Shown in pieces: positions 24,850 to 33,714 of a stretch of 48,374 nt of DNA. Location: the NCBI GenBank assembly GCA_964544965.1, contig CAZJED010000002.1, forward strand, positions 1-48,374, given 5' to 3'. A program made the position numbers and the translations under genes. The notes below the pieces were generated by a model that made no database searches, was not told the DNA's origin, and saw nothing but the letters and a program-made list of their open reading frames with translations. The stretch comes from UBA11869 sp964544965 (GTDB lineage Bacteria; Pseudomonadota; Gammaproteobacteria; Eutrophobiales; Eutrophobiaceae). Position 1 is the stretch's first letter. Every line of letters starts with the position of its first letter.

Positions 24850-27203
24850 CTAAAATGATGTGCCGAATGTAAACTGGAAATTCTGCTCCTGATCTGTGCT
24901 CTTCGTTCCAAATGGCATCGCATAACTTGCAGATAACGCACCAAATGGTGATATCCAGATTGCACTAAGACCGCTGGAGTATCTAATATCATCAAATTCA
25001 ATATCTTCGTCTGGACCATACACGTTTCCAGCGTCCAGAAAACCAGTAACTCGCACCTGTTTAAAATCTCTCAAAAATGGAAATGGTAAAATAACTTCAG
25101 CATTCCCCACAATCTTAGTTGATCCTCCTAGTGGCCTACCTGATGTATCTCTTGGTCCAATTGTATTTTCTTTATACCCTCTTACAGAGCGAGGTCCTCC
25201 AACATAAAAATTTTCAAAAAATGGTAATTCTGTTGTATCTCCATATGCATCACCATAACCAACATCTGCACCCAGAGTCAAAATATAATCTTCGTACACA
25301 TCCTTGAACCACTTTGTTTCATAATTTACTTTAAAGTATTCGACATCTGAACCGGCTGGAATAACGACTTCTGAGCTAATACGGTGATAAGTGCCTTTGT
25401 CAGGTAAAATTGCCTTGTTTCTTGTATCGTAGCTAAAACCTATATTCCAGCTAATAATGTCATATTCAGTGCCATTTAAGGTTACAAAATCTCTAACCTG
25501 AGTAGATGCAGTTCCGCCTAGACTTATATCGGTTTTCTTATACTGCAATGAAGTATCAATCGAATTAATTTCGGATATAGGGATACCAAAGATTACGTCG
25601 GCTCCAACATCTTTTGTATCATACTCTGCTAAATTTGCATCAAACGCATCCGTCTCCTTATAAAACATATTAAATCCCCTGCTTACACCATCTATTGTGT
25701 AATATGGATTTAAGTATCCTATACTATATCGGCTATTAATTTCGCTGTTATTAAATGCAAAAGAAACTTTTTTCCCGCTACCAAGAAAATTATCTTGGGA
25801 TAAGCTGGTAGTTAAAATTAAACCTGAACTTTGAGAAAAACCAAGACCAATACCAAACTGTCCGCCTGGTGCCTCCTCTACAGCATAGTTCACATCTACT
25901 TGATCTGATGTACCAGGAACCATGGGTGTCTCAACATTTACATCTTTAAAAAAACCAGTTCTTTGTAAACGTAATTTCCCTCTCTCAACTTGTGTTGTTG
26001 ATATCCATGCGCCTTCCTGTTGACGCATCTCACGCCTTAAGACTTCATCTTTTGTTTTTGTATTCCCAGAAAAATTTATACGTCGAACATAAACACGTTT
26101 GCCNNNNNNNNNNATGGTTGTAATAACGTTAAAATTATCTTTTCAGATGATTTATTTGCATATTTTTGTTTTAGTTCAAAACGGGAAATAACCGTTTTAT
26201 CTTCTTTGTCTATATCAGGAATAGAATTTACATTTGCAAATGAATAACCTTTTTCACCTAAACGGTCAGAAATTTTTTGTGTTGTTTCTGTAACTTTCTT
26301 TCGTGAAAAAAGTTCTCCTGCTTTAATTAAAATTAATTCTAGCAATTCATTCTCAGATAAAGTTAGATCTCCACCTAATTTAACTTCTGATACTTTATAT
26401 AGCTCACCTTCAGTTATATTAATTGTAATGTATATATCCTTTTTGTCAGGAGTAATTGTTACCTGACTTGAATCAATCGCAAAATTTAAGTACCCGCGAT
26501 CGAGATAATAAGTACGTAATGATTCTAAATCACCGGATAATTTTTGTTTTGAATATTGATCGTTCTTAGAAAAAAATGAAAACATAGTTGGTGTGCTTAA
26601 TTTGAATTCTTTAAGTAGTTCTTTTTCGCTAAAAATGCTATTACCTACAATATTTATCTTCTTTATTTTTGCGACAAGCCCCTCAGAAACATTAATATCT
26701 ATAGCAACTCTGTTATTATCTATGTCTGTAACTTTTGATGTAATTTTTGCTGCATACTTACCAAATGAATAATATTGTCTTTGTAATTCTTGCTCAACCA
26801 TTTCCAATTGAGACTGTAAAAACACCCTGCCTTCAGCAAAACCAATTTGTTTTAGGTTGTCCAATAATTCATCGGTTTTAATATCTTCATTTCCTGATAA
26901 GCTGATTGTTCCTATTGCAGGACGTTCTTTAAAAATAAGAATCAAATCATTACCATCTTTTTCAACTTTTACATCATCAAAAAATCCTGTTTTAAATAAA
27001 GCTCTAACAGCATCTGATGACAGGGAATCATTAAAGGTATCGCCGACCTTCATCGGTAAATAATTGAAAACTGTTCCAGGAGTAATACGTTTTAGACCTT
27101 CAACACGAATATCTTCTATAATGAATTCCTCTCCTGCCTTAACTGAAGCAAAAAAAGTCAGTAATAATAAAATATATAAAAATTTATTCGTCTTTGACAT
27201 CAT
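24850..27203 (-). CDS. bamA: Outer-membrane protein assembly factor BamA, interrupted by an assembly gap
   Basis: BamA inserts beta-barrel proteins into the outer membrane. The N-terminal part (27203 down to 26166) holds a signal peptide (ending VKA) and POTRA domains (EDIRVEGLKRITPGTVFNYL is POTRA 1). The C-terminal part (26103 down to 24850) begins GKRVYVRRINFSGNTKTKDE, the end of POTRA 5, and continues into the 16-strand barrel with the conserved VRGY (YVGGPRSVRGYKEN), ending FTFGTSF with a terminal Phe. Ten N lie at 26104-26113. The 52 bases before them (26114-26165) do not fit BamA; removing both gives exactly 764 codons including stop. The gene is therefore likely intact in the organism. 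It follows rseP and precedes skp. Confidence 0.95.
26104..26113. other. Scaffold gap (10 N) inside bamA
   Basis: Ten ambiguous bases join two contigs within the bamA gene. The reading frame is not kept across them as given, so the gap length is nominal. Confidence 0.98.
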
Positions 27204-27213
27204 GTATTATTAT

Positions 27214-28581
27214 TTACCCTAATAGTCGGACAAAATCATTGTAGAGGGCGAGTCCCATCAACCCTAATAATAAAAATAAACCAATTTGTTGGCCTGTAAT
27301 TTGTATCGAGTCAGAAACAGGTTTGCCTGTAACAAATTCGATAACGTAGTAGACTAAATGCCCGCCATCTAAAAGTGGTATCGGCAATAAATTAAGCACT
27401 CCTAAACTTATACTGACAATAGCTAAAAAGGTTAAAAATGCTGTAATGCCGATACCTGCCTGCTGACCCGCATACTCAGCGATTGTAATAGGGCCACTCA
27501 AATTTTTAACTGATGCATCGCCAGTAATCATTTTAGCAAGTACCTTAAGAGTTAGCACTGACATTTCCCATGTCTTTTGAAATGCTCTTAAAATAGCCAA
27601 ATGTAATGAATATTGCTCCAATGTAAAATAGTGATCATAGAAATCATCATTTATTGCAGGCCCGACCCCTATACGGCCAATATTTTCATCATCTAATTGA
27701 TAATTTTCTGGTTTTAATTGTATATTTACTAAAGTTTCTTCACGTAATATCTCAACATTTAGATCCTTATCTGGGCTTGCCTTAATAATCTCTACTAACT
27801 CCTCCCAAGAATCAATTAAATTACCATTTATAGAGACAATTCTGTCATTTTTTAACAATCCATTTGTTTCAGCAGGGCTATTTTTTTGTACTTCTCCAAT
27901 AATTGCAGGTAATTTAAATTTAACCACGCCTAATCCAATTCTATTCAATAACTTGCCTTCAACCATTTCATCAATTGAAATATCGGAAAGATTTAAATCG
28001 AAAGTCTGCTTAACTCCATTAATATCGACCACGTCAATACTGACAATATTCTCGGAAATTATATTGCTAATAAATGCATCATGAACTGCAATCCATGTTG
28101 GTGTTGTTTTATCATTAACAGCTAATATTTGTTGGCCCTCTACAAAACCAGATTTTGCACTGATAGAGAAAGGCTCTACATTTCCTACAATAGGTTTTAA
28201 AGCATTTATTCCGACGAAATAAACAATTGAATAAACAATGATTGCAAAAATAAAGTTAAAAATAGGTCCGGCTAAAACAATACAAAATCTTTGCCAAACC
28301 GGCTTACCATTAAACTCGCGTTCTCTTTCTTCGTCTTTGATTTTTCCTTCACGATCATCCAGCATTTTTACATAACCGCCTAATGGAAAAATCCCTATAG
28401 TAAATTCTGTGCGATCATTACCAAAAACTTTTGTAAAAATTGAACGACCAAAACCTATTGAAAAACGTAGTACCTTAACATTAAATAAACGTGCTACCCA
28501 AAAATGACCAAATTCATGAAAAGTAATTAATAGTCCAATTGAAATAACAAAAGCAAATATGGATAGTAATATCTCGTTCAT
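27214..28581 (-). CDS. rseP: RIP metalloprotease RseP
   Basis: This 455-residue inner-membrane site-2 protease has the zinc motif HEFGH at residues 22-26, two central PDZ domains (for example VGNVEPFSISAKSGFVEGQQ and KNSPAETNGLLKNDRIVSINGN), and the C-terminal NLLPIPLLDGGH segment with the third metal ligand Asp. It cleaves the anti-sigma factor RseA in the envelope-stress response and clears signal peptides. Its start overlaps the dxr stop by four bases (ATGA). The location before bamA links envelope-stress sensing with barrel assembly. Confidence 0.96.
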   Translation of the reverse strand: MNEILLSIFAFVISIGLLITFHEFGHFWVARLFNVKVLRFSIGFGRSIFTKVFGNDRTEFTIGIFPLGGYVKMLDDREGKIKDEEREREFNGKPVWQRFCIVLAGPIFNFIFAIIVYSIVYFVGINALKPIVGNVEPFSISAKSGFVEGQQILAVNDKTTPTWIAVHDAFISNIISENIVSIDVVDINGVKQTFDLNLSDISIDEMVEGKLLNRIGLGVVKFKLPAIIGEVQKNSPAETNGLLKNDRIVSINGNLIDSWEELVEIIKASPDKDLNVEILREETLVNIQLKPENYQLDDENIGRIGVGPAINDDFYDHYFTLEQYSLHLAILRAFQKTWEMSVLTLKVLAKMITGDASVKNLSGPITIAEYAGQQAGIGITAFLTFLAIVSISLGVLNLLPIPLLDGGHLVYYVIEFVTGKPVSDSIQITGQQIGLFLLLGLMGLALYNDFVRLLG

Positions 28582-29753
28582 GCTTTTATATTCCTAATAA
28601 TTTCTGTCGCACGTTTTCTTGCTAAACCATCATCATTAAAAATTGTTTCAAGGTTATCTGCATCATTTTGCGTGACATCACTCATGACAGATTCAACAAT
28701 TTTTGCAATATCAGTAAACTTTATTTTTTTATTTAAAAATTCACTTACCGCTACTTCATTTGCGGCATTTAAAATTGCACTGCTTGTGCCTCCCTGTTTA
28801 ATTGCTTCCCGGGCAAGCTTTAAGCATGGAAACCTATCTTTCTCTGGTTTTTTAAAATCAAATTGAGCAATATCAAATAAATCTAGTCGTTTCACATCTG
28901 TCTCAATTCTATCTGGCCATGCTAAGCCAAAAGATATAGGGATACGCATATCAGGGTTACCTAATTGGGCTAATACTGAACCATCATTATGCTCGACTAA
29001 TGAGTGAATTATGCTTTGCGGATGAATGACAATTTCGATTAAATCAGGCTCTATATTAAACAACCATGATGCTTCGATTACTTCAAGCCCTTTGTTCATC
29101 ATTGTTGCAGAATCAACTGAGATTTTTCTGCCCATTTCCCATTTTGGGTGTTTACATGCCTGTTCGGGTGTTTTCAAAGAAAGTTCCTTTATTGGTGTAT
29201 TAAGAAACGGGCCGCCTGAAGCAGTTAGTATGATGCTTCTAATTGTGTCACTCTCCCGATTACTCGCATTAGCAATACATTGAAAAATCGCATTGTGTTC
29301 GCTGTCGATTGGTATTAAATCGGCGTTGCTCTCTGCAATAGTATTCATAAACAATTTTCCAGACATGACGAGCGCTTCTTTGTTTGCAAGTAATACACGT
29401 TTGCCTGCTTTAGCTGCAGCTAGTGTTGGTAATAGTCCTGCTGCACCAACGATTGCAGCCATAACGTAATCTACTGCATCAAGTTCCGCTACTTTTACTA
29501 AACCATCAACACCTGTTAAAACTGATGTGTCAGGCGATTGTGTTTTTAATTTTTCTTCTAATTTTGATGCAGATACTTCATCAGTCATAACAGCGTATTC
29601 AGGTTGATATTTTAAACACTGTTCAGCTAAAGCATCTATGCTTGTACTTGCTGTTAATGCTCTTACGTTAAATTTGTCTTGATGATTGGAGATAACATCT
29701 AGCGTACTAACGCCTATACTACCTGTAGAACCTAATATTGTTATTTCCTTCAT
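28578..29753 (-). CDS. dxr: 1-deoxy-D-xylulose 5-phosphate reductoisomerase
   Basis: This 391-residue enzyme of the MEP isoprenoid pathway converts DXP to MEP with NADPH. The N-terminal GSTGSIGVSTLDVI binds the nucleotide, LLANKEALVMSG is conserved, and the metal and substrate segments IPIDSEHNAIFQC, LTASGGPF and KWEMGRKISVDSATMMNKG are all present. It feeds the undecaprenyl carrier route with uppS in the same operon. It lies immediately after cdsA (the cdsA stop adjoins the dxr ATG). Confidence 0.97.
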   Translation of the reverse strand: MKEITILGSTGSIGVSTLDVISNHQDKFNVRALTASTSIDALAEQCLKYQPEYAVMTDEVSASKLEEKLKTQSPDTSVLTGVDGLVKVAELDAVDYVMAAIVGAAGLLPTLAAAKAGKRVLLANKEALVMSGKLFMNTIAESNADLIPIDSEHNAIFQCIANASNRESDTIRSIILTASGGPFLNTPIKELSLKTPEQACKHPKWEMGRKISVDSATMMNKGLEVIEASWLFNIEPDLIEIVIHPQSIIHSLVEHNDGSVLAQLGNPDMRIPISFGLAWPDRIETDVKRLDLFDIAQFDFKKPEKDRFPCLKLAREAIKQGGTSSAILNAANEVAVSEFLNKKIKFTDIAKIVESVMSDVTQNDADNLETIFNDDGLARKRATEIIRNIKA

Positions 29754-30716
29754 TTATAATCCATGATGACCGAAGCCGAAAAGATCAAAAAAAGCCGCCC
29801 CGAAAAACATAAAAGCAACAGAACCAGACATTAAGCTATCAATTCTATCTAAAATTCCACCATGTCCAGGAATCAATACACCACTATTTTTGTTCCCTGT
29901 TTCTCTTTTTACAACACTTATAAAAAGATCTCCAATAACTGAATAAATAACTGTAATAGATGACAATAAAATTATCTTTAATTGAGAGGCTTCAAACAAA
30001 TTAAAGCCCCAAAATTTTTTAAATAAATATAATGTTAAAAGGGAAGTCAAGATAGCTGCAATCAAACCTCCTGCTACTCCTTCCCAAGTTTTGCCTGGAC
30101 TGACATTATGAGCAAGGCTATGTTTACCATATTTTTTTCCAGAAAAATAAGCTGCTGTATCAGCACTCCATATAATTAAAAAAAGAAATAACAAGATATA
30201 CGGATTTTTAACTAGTAATATTATTAAAGTTAACCACATACCCCATAATAAACAATTACCTAAGAAGAAATTTTTCAATGTAAGTTTTGGGTTAATGCTA
30301 AAAAGAATTCTATTGTCCGTCCAATTACCTAAGAAGAAAATTTTCGTGTGTCCTTTCCATGGATTTTGATAAGTAATAATTATAAAAGGTGCGAAACTTA
30401 TCCAAAAAAACGTTACAAATATATAAAATAAATAAAAAATTCCTTTTGATTGTAAAGAATCTGTTCTGATCGATGAAACACTTAGTATAAAAGATATAGA
30501 AGGCCAAATAATAAATATAAAAAGAATTGTGAATGCAATAAAAACAATATAAATACTCCGCATATCTCTAATTGAAAATAATTTAAACCATTCCCATATA
30601 CCAAGAAAAATAAATAAAGATGAAATTAATACAAACCAAACTGGTTCAAGATAAAGAGTGGTTAATATTACAAGGGCTACCAGAATTAATGCCGTTATTA
30701 CTCTTTCTTTAAGCAT
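29754..30716 (-). CDS. cdsA: Phosphatidate cytidylyltransferase CdsA, with an internal expansion
   Basis: This membrane enzyme makes CDP-diacylglycerol from phosphatidate and CTP. I chose the ATG at 30716 (MLKERVITALILVAL), which overlaps the uppS end by eight bases and matches family N-termini. An ATG at 30773 is in frame but lies well inside uppS. The result is 320 residues, against about 285 in Escherichia coli. Eight or so membrane helices, SPGKTWEGVAGG and the signature ending PGHGGILDRIDS are present. Two oddities stand out. The signature normally reads KR....KD, but here it is KRETGNKN, with Asn for Asp. Also, a region of about 25 residues carries FFLGN twice, encoded by an 18-base direct repeat. 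Confidence 0.92.
   Translation of the reverse strand: MLKERVITALILVALVILTTLYLEPVWFVLISSLFIFLGIWEWFKLFSIRDMRSIYIVFIAFTILFIFIIWPSISFILSVSSIRTDSLQSKGIFYLFYIFVTFFWISFAPFIIITYQNPWKGHTKIFFLGNWTDNRILFSINPKLTLKNFFLGNCLLWGMWLTLIILLVKNPYILLFLFLIIWSADTAAYFSGKKYGKHSLAHNVSPGKTWEGVAGGLIAAILTSLLTLYLFKKFWGFNLFEASQLKIILLSSITVIYSVIGDLFISVVKRETGNKNSGVLIPGHGGILDRIDSLMSGSVAFMFFGAAFFDLFGFGHHGL
30253..30339 (-). repeat. Pair of 18-base direct repeats within cdsA
   Basis: CAATTACCTAAGAAGAAA (plus strand) occurs at 30253-30270 and again at 30322-30339. The period of 69 bases equals 23 codons, so the frame is kept and the protein has FFLGN twice. The sequence between the repeats is not itself duplicated, so an old tandem duplication that has diverged, or an assembly artefact, are both possible. 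Confidence 0.75.
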
Positions 30717-31449
30717 TTTTATTTTTCTCGATTTGTTCTGATGTTTTACCGAATCTTCTTTGCCTTTTAGCATACCACTCCAAAGCTAGATCTAGTTGAT
30801 CAGTATTAAAATCGGGCCACAAAACATCAGTAAAATATAATTCGGTATACGCGATCTGCCACAATAAGTAATTACTTAATCTTTTTTCACCGCCGGTTCT
30901 GATGAGAAGATCGGGTTCATCATAATCTGCGAGTGATAATTTTTTATTTATTAGCTCTTCGTTAATCTCATTTTTAGTAATTTTTTTAGACGTCATATCA
31001 TCTATTATTGACAACAGAGCATTATAAATATCCCATCGACCACTGTAATTTAAAGCAACGTTTAATGTCAGTCCTGAATTATTAGATGTCAGTGATTCAG
31101 ATTCATTCATAGATTTTTTTAATTTTTCTGAGAATTTATCTATTTCCCCGATAAAATTTAATTTTATATTATTCTCATGCAAGTCTTTAACTTCAGACTC
31201 TAATGAAGATATAAATAGTTCTAGTAATAACTCAATTTCTTTTTTTGGGCGTTGCCAATTTTCACGGCTAAATGCATAGACAGTTATTGCGGTTAACTCA
31301 AGTTGTACAGCATATTCAATTAAATTTCTTAATGTCTTCACACCGGCACTATGCCCAGCAGAACGTAACAAACCATTTTGCTCAGCCCATCTACCATTCC
31401 CATCCATTATGATAATGATATGCTTTGGCTTAGAAGATTTACTATTCAT
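30709..31449 (-). CDS. uppS: Undecaprenyl pyrophosphate synthase UppS
   Basis: This 246-residue cis-prenyltransferase makes the C55 lipid carrier for peptidoglycan and O-antigen. The active-site motif IIIIMDGNGRWA holds Asp16. SAGHSAGVKTLRN, YAFSRENWQRPKKE, the LNVALNYSGRWDI block and the C-terminal PDLLIRTGGEKRLSNYLLWQ are all conserved. It overlaps cdsA by eight bases. The length is normal. Confidence 0.97.
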   Translation of the reverse strand: MNSKSSKPKHIIIIMDGNGRWAEQNGLLRSAGHSAGVKTLRNLIEYAVQLELTAITVYAFSRENWQRPKKEIELLLELFISSLESEVKDLHENNIKLNFIGEIDKFSEKLKKSMNESESLTSNNSGLTLNVALNYSGRWDIYNALLSIIDDMTSKKITKNEINEELINKKLSLADYDEPDLLIRTGGEKRLSNYLLWQIAYTELYFTDVLWPDFNTDQLDLALEWYAKRQRRFGKTSEQIEKNKNA

Positions 31450-31519
31450 AGTAAATTATGTTATGAGTCAGAGAAAAATAATCAACACATTTTTGAAGAA
31501 TTACTAACTTGATATGATG

Positions 31520-32077
31520 TTAAATTTCTAGCATTTCAGCCTCTTTTTTCTCAAGGCTCTTTTCAACAAGCGCAATATGCTCATCAGTCAACTTTTGAAT
31601 ACGTGCCTCTGCCTTGCGTTCATCATCTTCTGAAATTATTTTTTCCTTCACTAGATTTTTACATGAAGAATTTCCATCACGCCTTATATTTCGGATTGCT
31701 ACACGACATTGTTCAGCTTCAGCACGAACAACTTTAATTAGATCTTTTCGTGTTTCTTCTGTTAAAGATGGAAGCGGAACCCTTATTACCTCGCCTGCTG
31801 TCACAGGATTTAAACCAAGGTCTGCGTTCATAATACCTTTCTCTATATCTGGTATGCTTCCTTTATCAAATGCATTAACACCGAGTGTTCTTGCATCTAC
31901 TACATTAATACTAGCCAATTGATTAAGTGCCGTATCAGTTCCGTAATAATTAATTTTTACATGCTCAAGCAAACTTGGGTGCGCGCGACCTGTTCTTATT
32001 TTTGCCATTTCACTTTTAAGTGACTCTATGCTTTTAAGCATGCGATTTTTTGTGTCGTTAACGATATCTTCAATCAT
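31520..32077 (-). CDS. frr: Ribosome recycling factor
   Basis: This 185-residue protein has the usual RRF length and motifs: KSEMAKIRTGRAHPSLLEHV, INVVDARTLGV, VRAEAEQCRVAIRNIRRDGN and a charged C-terminal helix. With EF-G it splits post-termination ribosomes. It lies between pyrH and uppS as in other gammaproteobacteria, 24 bases after pyrH. The 70 bases to uppS have no obvious terminator. Confidence 0.97.
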   Translation of the reverse strand: MIEDIVNDTKNRMLKSIESLKSEMAKIRTGRAHPSLLEHVKINYYGTDTALNQLASINVVDARTLGVNAFDKGSIPDIEKGIMNADLGLNPVTAGEVIRVPLPSLTEETRKDLIKVVRAEAEQCRVAIRNIRRDGNSSCKNLVKEKIISEDDERKAEARIQKLTDEHIALVEKSLEKKEAEMLEI

Positions 32078-32101
32078 AATTTTCCTACATAAGACTAATT
32101 A

Positions 32102-32827
32102 TTAATTTACTAAAGTTCCTTCATTTTCTCCCATGGCAACTCTTAACAGCACCCCAGGTTTTGTCATATCTAATATCCTTAAAGGTATTTTATTTTCCCT
32201 GCAAAGAACAACCGCAGTGGTGTCCATAACACCCAATTTACGTTCAATAACATCATCATAATTCAATGTTTCGTAACGAGTAGCATCATTATTTTTAACA
32301 GGGTCTGAGGAGTATACACCGTCCACTTTAGTCGCCTTAATTAATAATTCGGCACTAATCTCTATTGCACGCAAACTTGCAGCTGAATCTGTCGTAAAGA
32401 AAGGATTTCCGGTTCCTGCTGCAAGAATTACAACGCGACCTTTTTCTAAATGTCTCACTGCACGACGGCGAATATAGTCTTCACAAACTTGGTTAATTTT
32501 TAGTGCTGACATAACTCTAGCGTGTATCTCAATACGTTCCAATGCATCTTGCATTGCAAGAGAATTCATTATTGTAGCTAACATTCCCATATGATCTGCT
32601 GTTGCACGATCAATGCCTCTTGCTGCAAGCCCAGTACCGCGAAAGATATTGCCGCCACCTATAACGATAGCAATCTCTGCGCCTTTTTTATTAAGTTCGG
32701 AAATTTCAGCTGCAAGACGGTCAATAACTTTAGGATCAATGCCATATTCTTCATTACCCATTAAAGCTTCACCGCTAAGCTTTAATAAAACCCGTCGATA
32801 TTTCAGTTCGTTGGGCAAATTAGACAT
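32102..32827 (-). CDS. pyrH: UMP kinase
   Basis: This 241-residue amino-acid-kinase-fold enzyme converts UMP to UDP. It contains RVLLKLSGEALMG, IVIGGGNIFRGTGLAARGIDRATADHMGMLATIMN, and the ATP-binding KATKVDGVYSSDPVKNNDA region, all typical of bacterial PyrH. The length equals the Escherichia coli enzyme. It starts six bases after tsf ends, within the rpsB-tsf-pyrH-frr operon. Confidence 0.97.
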   Translation of the reverse strand: MSNLPNELKYRRVLLKLSGEALMGNEEYGIDPKVIDRLAAEISELNKKGAEIAIVIGGGNIFRGTGLAARGIDRATADHMGMLATIMNSLAMQDALERIEIHARVMSALKINQVCEDYIRRRAVRHLEKGRVVILAAGTGNPFFTTDSAASLRAIEISAELLIKATKVDGVYSSDPVKNNDATRYETLNYDDVIERKLGVMDTTAVVLCRENKIPLRILDMTKPGVLLRVAMGENEGTLVN

Positions 32828-32833
32828 ACGAAG

Positions 32834-33703
32834 CTAGTTGCCTTTTGCTTGTGACATAACTTCTTCTGCAAAATTATCACTGCGTTTTTCGATGCCTTCC
32901 CCCACCTCGTATCGAATAAACGACAGAACTTTCGCTTCAGCTGTTTTTAGTGTTTTTTCAATAGTTCGGTCAGGATCCTTTACAAAAGGCTGGCCCAATA
33001 ATGTTATCTCTTTGACATATTTCTTTATTTTTCCATCAACCATTTTTTTAATAATTTCTTCTGGCTTACCACTTTCTTGTGCTTGCGCCATATAAATTTC
33101 TCTTTCCTTATCTAATATTTCCTTCGCAACATTATTTTCATTGATGTAAAGAGGTTTGCTTGCGGCAATATGCATCGCTATATCTTTTGCTAATTCTTGA
33201 TCACCGCCCTCGGTTTCCACAACTACGCCAATACGTGTACCATGCAAGTAAATACCAGTTTGATTTTCAATAAAACATTTTTCAAATCTTCTTATCGTAA
33301 CTTTTTCACCAATCTTGGTTACAAGTTGTTGTGTTACTTCTTCTATTGTTTGATTGCCAATATTTAGTTTTAGTAAATTATCAATATCATTAACATTATG
33401 ATTCATAATTACATCAACAATATCTTCTACAAATGAAAGAAAATTGTCATCTTTTGCAACAAAGTCAGTCTCACAGTTTACTTCAAGCATAACAATATCA
33501 TTTTCTTTTTGTTTAATTGAAATTACCCCTTCTGCAGCTATGCGGCCTGCCTTTTTTGCTGCTTTTGCAGCGCCAGATTTACGCATTATTTCGACAGCAA
33601 TTTCAATATCGCCATTAGCCTCGCTTAATGCAGCTTTACAATCCATCATACCAGCGCCTGTGCGCTCCCTTAACTCTTTAACTAATGAGGCAGAAATTTC
33701 CAT
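32834..33703 (-). CDS. tsf: Elongation factor Ts
   Basis: This 289-residue guanine-nucleotide exchange factor for EF-Tu has the N-terminal UBA-like domain (VKELRERTGAGMMDCKAALSE), the core with VEVNCETDFVAKDDNF-type sequence (LEVNCETDFVAKDD) and the MHIAASKPLYI segment. Length and position directly after rpsB are standard; the gap is 11 bases. No oddities were noticed. Confidence 0.97.
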   Translation of the reverse strand: MEISASLVKELRERTGAGMMDCKAALSEANGDIEIAVEIMRKSGAAKAAKKAGRIAAEGVISIKQKENDIVMLEVNCETDFVAKDDNFLSFVEDIVDVIMNHNVNDIDNLLKLNIGNQTIEEVTQQLVTKIGEKVTIRRFEKCFIENQTGIYLHGTRIGVVVETEGGDQELAKDIAMHIAASKPLYINENNVAKEILDKEREIYMAQAQESGKPEEIIKKMVDGKIKKYVKEITLLGQPFVKDPDRTIEKTLKTAEAKVLSFIRYEVGEGIEKRSDNFAEEVMSQAKGN

Positions 33704-33714
33704 AAATATTACCC

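Noticed and set aside
24850..27203. bamA as a pseudogene or as two separate genes
   Set aside because: The break coincides with an N run and a misfit contig end; deleting 62 bases restores one complete frame, and the gene is essential in the group.
30717..30773. Longer CdsA start at 30773
   Set aside because: It lies deep inside uppS, adds a hydrophilic N-terminus not seen in the family, and the ATG at 30716 gives the standard MLKERV-type start.
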